A DNA stretch of 64,000 nucleotides from CAVSNH01 sp963729275. GTDB taxonomy: Bacteria > Actinomycetota > Acidimicrobiia > Acidimicrobiales > RAAP-2. The position numbers were made by a program, and so were the translations under genes. Below the pieces are notes generated by a model. The model searched no databases, had not been told where the DNA came from, and saw only the letters and a program-made list of their open reading frames with translations. The DNA is taken from NCBI GenBank assembly GCA_963729275.1, contig CAVSNH010000013.1:434001-498000 (forward strand), read 5' to 3'. Within the stretch, counting starts at the first letter, position 1; every line of letters begins with the position of its first letter. This document shows positions 8,545 to 16,295 of the stretch, piece by piece.

Positions 8545-9402
8545 TCAGGCGGAGCCGAGATCGACGTTTGTCCCCTCGGCCGCCGCGCTGACTTCGAGCA
8601 CCTGCCGATCGCCAGCGATGCGGCGGGCGTGGGTCAGCATGCGCTCGATATCGCGATCGGTGTGCGACGGGTCGTAGTGGAACAGGAAGAGCCGCTTGGC
8701 TCCGGCCTCGCGGGCCACGTGCACCGCGTAGGCCTCGGTCGAGTGCCCCCAGTCGGAGTGGACCACGAATTCGTCATCGGTGTACTGCGCGTCGTGGACG
8801 ACGACGTCAGCGCCACGGCACAGGTCGAGGACACCGGTGTCGACGCTCCGGCGGTCGACGGGGGCCTGATGGTCGGAGAGGTAGGCGAGCGACCGGCCGT
8901 CGGCCTCGACCCGGAAGCCGAGAGTGTGCCCGATATGTGGGACGGCCCGCACCTTCACGTTGATCCGTCCGAGAGTCAGCTCGCTCTTGTCGTCGATGTC
9001 GTGGAAGAACATGGAGCCGCGGAACTCGGACATGTAGATGGGAAAGAACGGCGGCTTGACCATGCTGGACAGGACCTCGTGGAGGGAGCTGCCCTCCTGT
9101 GAGGGGCCGTAGACGTCGAGGACGGCACCGGGATCGCGCATGGGGGCGAAGAACGGCATGCCGAGCACGTGGTCGTAGTGGAGGTGTGTGAGGAGGGCAT
9201 TGGCCCGGAGAGGGACGCCGGCCGCTCGCAACGGCACCTCGAGATGTTCGCCCAGGGCTCGCAGCCCGGTGCCGAGGTCGATGACGAGAGGCGGCTCGTC
9301 CTCCACCTCGACGAGCACGCACGAGGTGTTGCCCCCGTAGCGTCGGTACTGGTCCGAGGAACACGGGCACGAGCCCCGGACACCGAAGAAGGTGATGCGC
9401 AC
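8545..9402 (-). CDS. MBL-fold metallohydrolase
   Basis: 285 residues, GTG start. It shows the metal-binding HLHYDH motif (TxHxHxDH type), further ligand His at VPHIGHTLG and Asp at LAYLSDHQAP, and a late His at SDWGHSTEAYAVHVA. The N-terminus RITFFGVRGSCPCS and GGNTSCVLVE resembles phosphodiesterase-like (PhnP/RNase Z-like) MBL proteins that act on phosphodiester or cyclic nucleotide substrates. First gene of the operon that continues with flavin reductase, RmlC-like protein and SDR. A TAGCCT box lies 9 nt before the start. Confidence 0.88.
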   Translation of the reverse strand: MRITFFGVRGSCPCSSDQYRRYGGNTSCVLVEVEDEPPLVIDLGTGLRALGEHLEVPLRAAGVPLRANALLTHLHYDHVLGMPFFAPMRDPGAVLDVYGPSQEGSSLHEVLSSMVKPPFFPIYMSEFRGSMFFHDIDDKSELTLGRINVKVRAVPHIGHTLGFRVEADGRSLAYLSDHQAPVDRRSVDTGVLDLCRGADVVVHDAQYTDDEFVVHSDWGHSTEAYAVHVAREAGAKRLFLFHYDPSHTDRDIERMLTHARRIAGDRQVLEVSAAAEGTNVDLGSA

Positions 9403-9478
9403 CGACCCGGCAGGCTACCGTGCCGCCGGCAGGGGCAAGCCCAGCGCCTGCTCCGGGCCTTCCGGCGGGCGGCGGAGC

Positions 9479-11023
9479 TCAGACCGACTCGGCCACGGCG
9501 GGACGCTCATCGCCGGCCAGGTCGTCGTCGGGGACAGCTGCCCTCGGCTGCATTTGGCGGACACGGGCGCTCCGGAGCGAGGGAAGGGTGCCGAGGCCAA
9601 CGGCGCCGGCCACCACCAAGATGCCCGCGCTCACGACGAGAGCCAGTGTGTAGCCATCGGTGATGGCGGCCGCCCGGCTGAGATGCGAGCTTCCCGACAA
9701 CAGCGCCGCCGAGTGGTTGGCGGCCAAGGTAGCCAGGGTGGCCAGCCCAATCGAGGCACCGACGGTTCGCGACGTGTTGAGCAGCCCGGAGGCCAACCCG
9801 GCATCGGCAGGCGCCACACCCGATGTCCCGGCCACGGTCACCGGGGTGACGGCCAGGCCCATGCCCAGCCCGATCATGACGAACGGTCCCAGCAGATCGG
9901 GCAAGAAGGTGCTCGTCGGAGTGATGCGTGACAGCCAGGCAAGCCCTCCCGCCCCCACCAGGGTTCCGGCCACGATGAGCGGTCGGGGACCCAGCCGGGT
10001 GACGAGCCGGGCGGTGACCTGGGCACCGGCCGCGATCAGGAGGGTCTGGGGGAGGAAGGCGAGCCCGGCTTGCAAGGGGCTGAAGCCGAGGACCCGCTGC
10101 ATGTAGAGGGTCTCGAAGTACCACGACCCGAACATGGCCGAGAACAGCAACAGCATGACCAAATTGCCGCCGGTCACCGAGCGAGAGCGGAAGATGCGCA
10201 ACAGGACGAGCGGAGCGCGGGACCTCGACTGCACCCAGATGAAGGTCGAGAGCAAGACGATGGCCACGGACAGCGGAACCAGCGTCTGGGCGGTCCCCCA
10301 GGCATAGGTCTGCGTTCGGACGATGGCGTAGACCAGGGCCACGAGCCCACCGGTCACCGTGACGGCCCCGAGGACGTCGAGGTGCCGGTGCTCGATGTCG
10401 GCTCTCGATTCGGGGAGGTAACGACGGGCGAACACCAGGGCCACCAACCCGATGGGGATGTTGACGAAGAGGATCCACCGCCAGCTCAGGAAGTCGGTGA
10501 GGATCCCACCCAGGAGTGCGCCGGCCGAGGCCCCGGCGGAGGCCACCGCGCTCCACACACCGAGGGCCCGCGCTCGCGACGGCCCCTCACTGAAGGTGGC
10601 GGTGAGGATCGTAAGGGTGGCCGGGGCCAGGATGGCCGCCCCGAAACCTTGGAGGGCCCGAGCCCCGATCAGCATGGTCTGGCTCTGTGACAGACCGCCG
10701 ATGGCGCTCGCCACCGTGAAGACGACGAGACCGGTGATGAAGAGGCGCCGGCGGCCGAAGATGTCGGCCGCCCGGCCCCCGAGCAAGAGGAAACCGGCGA
10801 AGGTCAGCGTGTAGGCGTTGACCACCCACTGGAGCCCAGCGGTGTCGAAGTGGAGGTCGTGCTGGATCGACGGGAGGGCGACGTTCACGATCGAGATGTC
10901 CAGCACGACCATGAACTGACCGACGCACACGAGGGTCAGGAGAAGCCACTCGGGCACCGTCCGGCCCGGGCCCACTTCGATCGATCGTCGAGTTCGCGTC
11001 GTGGTGAGAGGGACTGTGTTCAT
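9479..11023 (-). CDS. MFS drug exporter, DHA2 (EmrB/QacA) family, 14 TM
   Basis: 514 residues with about 14 hydrophobic segments. Membrane antiporter that exports small molecules with the proton gradient. The family motifs are visible: VLDISIVNVALPSIQ in TM1, GGRAADIFGRRRLFITG (motif A) after TM2, GARALQGFGAAILAPATL (motif B), and the antiporter motif C region GASAGALLGGILTD. The start ATG has a GAGGGAAG Shine-Dalgarno. No regulator gene of TetR or MarR type is adjacent, so the substrate cannot be inferred. Confidence 0.92.
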   Translation of the reverse strand: MNTVPLTTTRTRRSIEVGPGRTVPEWLLLTLVCVGQFMVVLDISIVNVALPSIQHDLHFDTAGLQWVVNAYTLTFAGFLLLGGRAADIFGRRRLFITGLVVFTVASAIGGLSQSQTMLIGARALQGFGAAILAPATLTILTATFSEGPSRARALGVWSAVASAGASAGALLGGILTDFLSWRWILFVNIPIGLVALVFARRYLPESRADIEHRHLDVLGAVTVTGGLVALVYAIVRTQTYAWGTAQTLVPLSVAIVLLSTFIWVQSRSRAPLVLLRIFRSRSVTGGNLVMLLLFSAMFGSWYFETLYMQRVLGFSPLQAGLAFLPQTLLIAAGAQVTARLVTRLGPRPLIVAGTLVGAGGLAWLSRITPTSTFLPDLLGPFVMIGLGMGLAVTPVTVAGTSGVAPADAGLASGLLNTSRTVGASIGLATLATLAANHSAALLSGSSHLSRAAAITDGYTLALVVSAGILVVAGAVGLGTLPSLRSARVRQMQPRAAVPDDDLAGDERPAVAESV

Positions 11024-11230
11024 GGGCTTCCCTCATCTTCGGTAGCCGGGGGCGGAGCCACACAAGTGCGAAAACGGCAAGAGCAAGGCCGCATCCCGTG
11101 TGGGGTGTTGCAACGCAGGGTGTGGAGCACTATTCCCGTCTCCTGACGTCACTCTCCTGGCGTCGCGACAGCGGACGAACGAGAGGGCGGGGCGATGCCC
11201 CTCCACCAGGTCGAATGGGCCCCGACCGGC

Positions 11231-11236
11231 TACCGT
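11231..11236 (+). promoter_or_regulatory. -10 box TACCGT, leaderless promoter of the alpha/beta hydrolase gene
   Basis: TACCGT ends 8 nt before ATG 11245; no Shine-Dalgarno is present. This fixes the start well downstream of earlier in-frame codons. Confidence 0.45.
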
Positions 11237-11244
11237 CTCCGACT

Positions 11245-12114
11245 ATGGAGCAGGGGGTGGTCCGGGCCAATGGCGTCGACTTCACCTACCTCGTCGACGG
11301 TCCGGCCGACGGACCGCTTGCCCTCTGCTTGCACGGGTTCCCCGACACCGCGCACACCTGGCGATACCTGATCCCCCGGCTAGCCGACTCCGGGTTCCGG
11401 GCCGTGGCCCCGTTCATGCGCGGCTACGCGCCCTCGACGGTGCCGGACGACGCCGCCTACGACACCGGCACCTTGGCCGTCGATGCTTGCGAACTGCACG
11501 ACGCGTTGGGCGGCGACGGGCAGGCCGTGCTCATCGGCCACGATTGGGGTGCGTTCGCCGCCTACGGTGCAGCGGCATCCGAGCCCGACCGCTGGCGCCG
11601 GTTGGTGACACTGGCCGTGCCACCCCTGGCCGCCATGGGCAGCGCCTTCCTCCAGTACGACCAGCTTCGGCGTAGCTGGTACATCTTCTTCTTCCAGACG
11701 CCGCTGGCCGAGCAGGCCGTGGCCCAGGACGATCTCGACTTTGTCGACCGCCTGTGGGCTGACTGGTCGCCGGGTTACGACGGACCGCACGACGTCGCCT
11801 GGGTCAAGGACGCGCTGCGTGACCCGCCCAACCTGGCCGCGGCCATCGGCTACTACCGGACGGCCTTTACCGGTCCGCCGGCCGATGCGAGAGCGGCCGC
11901 CGCCCAGGCAGCCGCGGTCACCGTGGCCCCCCAGCCCACCCTCTGCTTGCATGGCCGGGACGACGGTTGTCTCGGGATCGATCTTGTCGATTCGGCAGCC
12001 GACTTCCTCTCGCCCGGTTCGGAGATGGTGGTGGTCGACGGGGCCGGGCACTTCGTCCATGTCGAGCGACCAGACGAGGTGGGCGACCACATCATCCGGT
12101 TCGTCACCGGGTGA
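11245..12114 (+). CDS. Alpha/beta hydrolase, epoxide hydrolase-like
   Basis: 289 residues. The oxyanion segment HGFPDTAHTWRYLIP and the nucleophile elbow GHDWGAFAAYG place it in the Asp-nucleophile branch (epoxide hydrolases and haloalkane dehalogenases). The catalytic His is in DGAGHFVHVERPDEV, and an acid is likely in HGRDDGCLG. Cap-domain aromatic residues (RSWYIFFFQTP) fit epoxide hydrolases. Likely opens an epoxide by way of a covalent ester; the substrate is unknown. The DUF3089 lipoprotein gene follows 31 nt later on the same strand. Confidence 0.85.
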   Translation: MEQGVVRANGVDFTYLVDGPADGPLALCLHGFPDTAHTWRYLIPRLADSGFRAVAPFMRGYAPSTVPDDAAYDTGTLAVDACELHDALGGDGQAVLIGHDWGAFAAYGAAASEPDRWRRLVTLAVPPLAAMGSAFLQYDQLRRSWYIFFFQTPLAEQAVAQDDLDFVDRLWADWSPGYDGPHDVAWVKDALRDPPNLAAAIGYYRTAFTGPPADARAAAAQAAAVTVAPQPTLCLHGRDDGCLGIDLVDSAADFLSPGSEMVVVDGAGHFVHVERPDEVGDHIIRFVTG

Positions 12115-12145
12115 GCATCGTGCCCGCCGGTCGGGGCCACCCCTG

Positions 12146-13492
12146 ATGGCGGCAGCCGGCCCTGATCGTCGGGAGCCACGACGGCGTGCCCGGCGTGTGA
12201 GGCGTCCGAGAGCTGTCCGGCCGGCCGTTTTGGCCACGTGTTGCCTGCTGATGGTGGCCGCCGCCTGTTCGTCACCCACGTCACACGGGGCGGTCTCGAG
12301 GACGACCAGCCCTCCCGCTCGCCCGTCGAGGGCGGCCAACCCGGCCCGTCCGACCCCCCCGATCGCACGGGTGGACGCACTCGCCCCGGTGAAATGGCTG
12401 TGCCGGCCGGGCATGGCCCATGACCCTTGTGAGAGCGACCTCGACTCCACGGTGGTGACCGGCTCGGGCCGGACGAGGACGGTCTCCGCCTCGCCAGCAG
12501 CCCGGCCCAAGATCGACTGCTTCTACGTCTACCCGACGGTGAGCACCCAGCCCACGCCCAACGCCAACCTCGATCTCGACCCGCAGGAGACGGCCGTGGC
12601 CGTGGCCCAAGCCGCCCGCTTCTCGCAGGTTTGCAACGTCTACGCACCGCTCTACCGGCAGATCACGCTGGCCGTGATCGCCGGCACCGCCCACGTCACC
12701 GCGGCCGATGAGGCCCTGGCCTACTCGGACGTGCTCAACGCCTGGAAGACGTATCTCGCCGACGACAACGACGGGCGCGGGTTCGCCGTGATCGGTCACT
12801 CGCAAGGCGCCGGCATCCTCATCAAGTTGCTGCAGAACCAGGTCGACGACGACCCCGGCGTCCGGGCCCGGCTGGTGTCGGCCATCATCCTCGGCGGAAA
12901 CGTGACCGTGCCCGTCGACCGGACCGTCGGTGGGTCCTTCCGGCACGTCCCGGCCTGCACCAACGTCGACGCGCCGGGATGTGTGATCGCCTACTCCACG
13001 TTCGATCAGCCGCCGCCGTCGAACACCATCTTCGGCCGGAGCGACCCTTCCTCCGGCCTGCAGGTCGTCTGCGTGAACCCGGCTGCCTCCCACGCCGACG
13101 CGGCGGCGGACACCACTGTCTCGGCCACCGGCGCCCCGGCGTCGTCATCGTCGAGCGCTGCACGTCCGCCGGGGGCAAGGCCGCTCCTGCCCTTCTTCCC
13201 CACCGCTCTCTCCCTCGACGCCGACGCGTCTCTCTCGCCCCCGCCGTCGGGGACGAAGGTCACCACACCGTGGGTCACTTACCCGAGGCTGTACTCCGCC
13301 AGCTGCGAGACCGACGGCCATGCCACGTGGTTGCAAATCGACGCGCACCGGCGGCCCGGCGACACCCGGCCCGTGGTGAGCCAGATCCTGGGCCCGACCT
13401 GGGGGTTGCACCTCGACGACGTGAACCTGGCCCTCGGCAACCTCGTCGACGACCTCCGCCAGCAGGCCAAGGCCTATGTGCATTCACACTGA
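12146..13492 (+). CDS. DUF3089 lipoprotein, putative alpha/beta hydrolase
   Basis: 448 residues from ATG 12146. The N-terminus is very Arg-rich, followed by a hydrophobic core and a lipobox (LLMVAAAC, then SSP), so it is probably an exported lipoprotein. The start could equally be the GTG about 18 codons later, which gives a more normal signal peptide. The conserved region KIDCFYVYPTVSTQPTPNAN, the nucleophile GHSQGAGIL and YSASCETDGHATWLQID match DUF3089, a lipase/esterase-like family common in actinobacteria. Substrate unknown. Probably transcribed with the upstream hydrolase. Confidence 0.85.
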   Translation: MAAAGPDRREPRRRARRVRRPRAVRPAVLATCCLLMVAAACSSPTSHGAVSRTTSPPARPSRAANPARPTPPIARVDALAPVKWLCRPGMAHDPCESDLDSTVVTGSGRTRTVSASPAARPKIDCFYVYPTVSTQPTPNANLDLDPQETAVAVAQAARFSQVCNVYAPLYRQITLAVIAGTAHVTAADEALAYSDVLNAWKTYLADDNDGRGFAVIGHSQGAGILIKLLQNQVDDDPGVRARLVSAIILGGNVTVPVDRTVGGSFRHVPACTNVDAPGCVIAYSTFDQPPPSNTIFGRSDPSSGLQVVCVNPAASHADAAADTTVSATGAPASSSSSAARPPGARPLLPFFPTALSLDADASLSPPPSGTKVTTPWVTYPRLYSASCETDGHATWLQIDAHRRPGDTRPVVSQILGPTWGLHLDDVNLALGNLVDDLRQQAKAYVHSH

Positions 13493-13528
13493 GCGAGCGG
13501 CCTGCCCGGGGCCGGGGTCCGGGCTGGC

Positions 13529-14485
13529 TCAGGGCAGGGACAGCACACCGGTCGCGTCGCGGACGACCAGCCCGTCGGCCACGAGCCGTCCCACCACTCC
13601 GCTCGCCCGTTCGGGGTGGTCGGGCCAGCCCATGACCTCCGCCACCTCGTCGGGACGGACCGACCGATGTCGCAAGGCCTCGACCAGCCGGCCCCGCCCT
13701 TGGCGGTCCGACCCGACGAACGCCGCCTGCCGCCTGCTCACGACGGCCGATCCCGGTGCCGGGTCGGGTTCGGTCCTCCCCCGACGGGCCCACCGGCACC
13801 GGCGTTGCACGGGACAGCCGGCGCACTGAGGAACACCGGCCACGCACCGGGTGGCCCCGAGATCGAGCAGCGCCTGGTTGAACTGCCATCCCTGCCCGGG
13901 CGGCACCATGGCGTCCACCAATCGTTGGGCTTCGCCGCGGGTGAGCGACCGGCCGGCTGCGGCTCGGGCCACGACCCGTCCGGCGTTGGTGTCGAGCACG
14001 CCCACGTCGTGCCCGAAAGCGAAGGCCAGCACCGCCCGGGCCGTGTAGGGGCCGACGCCGGGCAGGGACTCCAACGCCGCCAACCCTTCGGGCACGTGGC
14101 CGCCGTGCTCGGCCACGATGGCCGTCGCCGCCTGATGCACCTGCCGAGCCCGCCGGTTGTACCCGAGACCGCGCCACGCTCGCACCACCTCGCCGAGCGG
14201 CGCCCCCGCGCAAGCGGCAGGGGTCGGGAACCGCTCGAGGAAGCGCCGGTAGATGGGGATCACCCGGGCGACCTGTGTCTGCTGGGCCATGATCTCGCTC
14301 ACCAGCACCGGCCACGGGTCCCGGATGGACCGCCACGGCAGGTCCGGACGTCTCGAGCCGGCCGGCGCTTCGCCCCCCCAGGTGCTGATGGCCTGTCCGA
14401 GCGCCGCGACCTGAGCGGCGGAGCGGTCGGACAGCCGGTGGCCGCTGTCCGTGCCCCGTGCCGTCATCTCACCTGCCCGCGCCAC
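13529..14485 (-). CDS. mutY: A/G-specific adenine glycosylase MutY
   Basis: Removes adenine mispaired with 8-oxoguanine. 318 residues, shorter than the 350 of E. coli because the C-terminal NUDIX-like domain is reduced. Catalytic Glu is in SEIMAQQTQV, the helix-hairpin-helix is LPGVGPYTARAVL, the catalytic Asp is in DTNAGRV, and the 4Fe-4S ligands are C-x6-C-x2-C-x5-C in CVAGVPQCAGCPVQRRC. It starts 7 nt after the stop of the MaoC gene (GTG 14485); ATG 14467 is an alternative start. Confidence 0.93.
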   Translation of the reverse strand: MARAGEMTARGTDSGHRLSDRSAAQVAALGQAISTWGGEAPAGSRRPDLPWRSIRDPWPVLVSEIMAQQTQVARVIPIYRRFLERFPTPAACAGAPLGEVVRAWRGLGYNRRARQVHQAATAIVAEHGGHVPEGLAALESLPGVGPYTARAVLAFAFGHDVGVLDTNAGRVVARAAAGRSLTRGEAQRLVDAMVPPGQGWQFNQALLDLGATRCVAGVPQCAGCPVQRRCRWARRGRTEPDPAPGSAVVSRRQAAFVGSDRQGRGRLVEALRHRSVRPDEVAEVMGWPDHPERASGVVGRLVADGLVVRDATGVLSLP

Positions 14486-14492
14486 CGGCGAG

Positions 14493-15008
14493 TCAGTCCC
14501 AAACGCTCTCTTCCCCGTAGGGGCGTCGGCGGGGTGGGAGGCTGTCCCGCTTCCAGACCATCACCTTGCGACGGAAGAAGCAGACCTCTTCCCCGCGTTG
14601 GTTGAAGGCCTTGGTCTCCACCGTGACCACGCCGCGGTCCGGCCGGGACCGGGATTCGACCACCTCCACGACGCGAGTCTCGGCGTAGATGGTGTCGCCG
14701 TGGAAGGTCGGCGCCCGGTGCACGAGGGACTCGACCTCGAGGTTGGCGATGGCCGCCCCACTCACGTCAGGGACGCTCATCCCGAGGGCCAACGAGTAGA
14801 CGAGGTTGCCGACGACCACGTTCCTCTTCTGCACCGTGTCGTTCTCCGCGTACCAGGCGTCGAGGTGCAGCGGATGGTGGTTCATGGTGAGCAGGCAGAA
14901 GAGGTGGTCGTCGGCCTCGGTGATCGTCTTCCCGGGCCAATGGCGGTAGACGTCGCCCGGCTCGAAGTCCTCGAGGCAGCGGCCGAAGGGTCGTTCGTAC
15001 GTGGTCAC
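14493..15008 (-). CDS. MaoC family dehydratase
   Basis: 171 residues, hot-dog fold (R)-specific hydratase type. The N-terminus FEPGDVYRHWPGKTITEADD is typical of MaoC hydratases. The catalytic Asp-His pair is in NHHPLHLDAWYAEN, and the region PTFHGDTIYAETRVVEV is the usual second half. Related proteins hydrate mesaconyl-CoA or enoyl-CoA. A CitE-type lyase (18834-19772) lies a few kilobases away on the same strand. Sits between a DUF6941-like gene (18 nt upstream) and mutY in one apparent operon. Confidence 0.87.
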   Translation of the reverse strand: MTTYERPFGRCLEDFEPGDVYRHWPGKTITEADDHLFCLLTMNHHPLHLDAWYAENDTVQKRNVVVGNLVYSLALGMSVPDVSGAAIANLEVESLVHRAPTFHGDTIYAETRVVEVVESRSRPDRGVVTVETKAFNQRGEEVCFFRRKVMVWKRDSLPPRRRPYGEESVWD

Positions 15009-15026
15009 CGGGCCACTTCGCCGTCG

Positions 15027-15458
15027 TCAGTCGTGGACGAGCTGCGGCCGGGTGGTGAAGCCCAGCACCCAGTCGGCGTCGGACTCGCCGTCGATGGACA
15101 TTCGCCAGGAGTAGCGAGTGCCCGGCGTGAGGGGCAGGGGCCCGAGGTTGAAAGCCAGGGGCACGTCGATGGGGGAGCCCTCGGGGATGCCTGTCGGCCG
15201 TCCCACGGTGAACTCGCCGCGGACCTCGACGGCATGCTGCCCGTCGGGCGTGTCGACGAACACCGGCTGGCCGTCGGCGTCCTCGAGGAAGAGCTCCCAA
15301 TGGTGGGTGGTGTCCGCCTCGTGCCAGCCGACGTCGATCTTGAGGGCGATGGCCGAGGGCGCCGGGTCCGGACCGGTCATGCTCCAACCGCCCCCGAGGA
15401 CGTAGAGCTTGCCGTCGGCAACCTGGGCGGCGTCACACAGCATCATGGTCACCCTCAC
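15027..15458 (-). CDS. DUF6941-like conserved protein
   Basis: 143 residues from GTG 15458. The N-terminus MRVTMMLCDAAQVADGKLYV followed by LGGGWSMTG is characteristic of a conserved actinobacterial family of unknown function. The body is predicted all-beta (WELFLEDADGQPVFV, PLAFNLGPLPLTPGTRYSW). The start is chosen because a TACAGT -10 box lies 8 nt upstream and similarity begins there. Likely first gene of an operon with MaoC and mutY. Confidence 0.72.
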   Translation of the reverse strand: MRVTMMLCDAAQVADGKLYVLGGGWSMTGPDPAPSAIALKIDVGWHEADTTHHWELFLEDADGQPVFVDTPDGQHAVEVRGEFTVGRPTGIPEGSPIDVPLAFNLGPLPLTPGTRYSWRMSIDGESDADWVLGFTTRPQLVHD

Positions 15459-15466
15459 GCTGAGGG

Positions 15467-15472
15467 ACTGTA
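15467..15472 (-). promoter_or_regulatory. -10 box TACAGT for the DUF6941-maoC-mutY operon
   Basis: Minus-strand TACAGT, 8 nt before GTG 15458, with no Shine-Dalgarno between them. Confidence 0.45.
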
Positions 15473-15569
15473 CCGGTTGTTCCCTGCACCGAGCGCGCCG
15501 GGCCGCATCGCCGCCCGGGCGGCGGCCGGTGGCCTGCCGCCAACCGAGCACGTCGACCGGCCGCTGCTT

Positions 15570-15575
15570 TAGCCT
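15570..15575 (+). promoter_or_regulatory. -10 box TAGCCT for the methyltransferase gene
   Basis: TAGCCT ends 8 nt before GTG 15584. Back to back with the minus-strand promoter at 15467, forming a compact divergent promoter pair. Confidence 0.4.
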
Positions 15576-15583
15576 CGGGACGC

Positions 15584-16231
15584 GTGGAGCTGCGCGGCCT
15601 ACGCGACGACGTCTACCGCCGACCCCTGGCCACTGCCCTCGACCGCCTGGGCATCGGCCCGGGCTGGGTCTGTGCCGACGTGGGGGCCGGCGGCGGCGAC
15701 GTGTCGGTGGCCTTGGCCGAGATCGTCGGGCGGGAGGGACGGGTCTACGCCGTTGACAGCGACCCGCTGGCCCGTGACGAGGTGGCCAAGGCGGCAGCGG
15801 CGCACAGCCAGGTGCTGGCCGTCACCCAGGCCGGTGAGGACCTGCGTCTGCCCGAGCCGGTCGACCTCGCCTTCTGTCGCTTCCTGCTGTTGCACGTGTT
15901 CGACCCGTCTGCCGTCCTCAGCCGCATGGCCGCAGCCGTCCGCCCGGGAGGCTGGGTGGTCGCCCAGGAGCCCATCACCTCCGCCGGCCGTATCGCCGGA
16001 AGGCCATTCTCGATGCCCGACGCCCGCCATCCCGACGTGGGCGCTCTCCTCCCGGCACTGGCCCGCGACGCCGGACTGCGCACGGCCGACGCGTGGGCCG
16101 AGGCGCCAGCCGGGGCCGGGCCCGGTCCGGTGGCCGACTACCTGGCCTTGCTCACCGACGTCGACCCGGGCGACGAGCCCGTCGTGCTGCCGCCCCTCGT
16201 GACCGTGGTCGCGCAAGCGCCGGGCGGGTAA
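15584..16231 (+). CDS. Class I SAM-dependent methyltransferase
   Basis: 215 residues. SAM-binding motif I is VCADVGAGGGDVSVALAE, the acidic residue ending motif II is VYAVDSDP, and motif III is VDLAFCRFLLLHVFDP. VRPGGWVVAQEP is the usual post-motif strand. The target is unknown. GTG start chosen by the upstream -10 box. The gene ends 64 nt before the next leaderless promoter, so it is probably monocistronic. Confidence 0.85.
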   Translation: MELRGLRDDVYRRPLATALDRLGIGPGWVCADVGAGGGDVSVALAEIVGREGRVYAVDSDPLARDEVAKAAAAHSQVLAVTQAGEDLRLPEPVDLAFCRFLLLHVFDPSAVLSRMAAAVRPGGWVVAQEPITSAGRIAGRPFSMPDARHPDVGALLPALARDAGLRTADAWAEAPAGAGPGPVADYLALLTDVDPGDEPVVLPPLVTVVAQAPGG

Positions 16232-16283
16232 AGCCTCCCGAAAGGCGCTGTTCGTCGTCGGGGGCGGGCCCGCGAGCGGCCGG

Positions 16284-16289
16284 TACGCT
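16284..16289 (+). promoter_or_regulatory. -10 box TACGCT for the acyl-CoA dehydrogenase gene
   Basis: TACGCT ends 6 nt before GTG 16296, the same hexamer and spacing as before the isomerase gene (391) and prfA (54081). Confidence 0.5.
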
Positions 16290-16295
16290 TCACCG

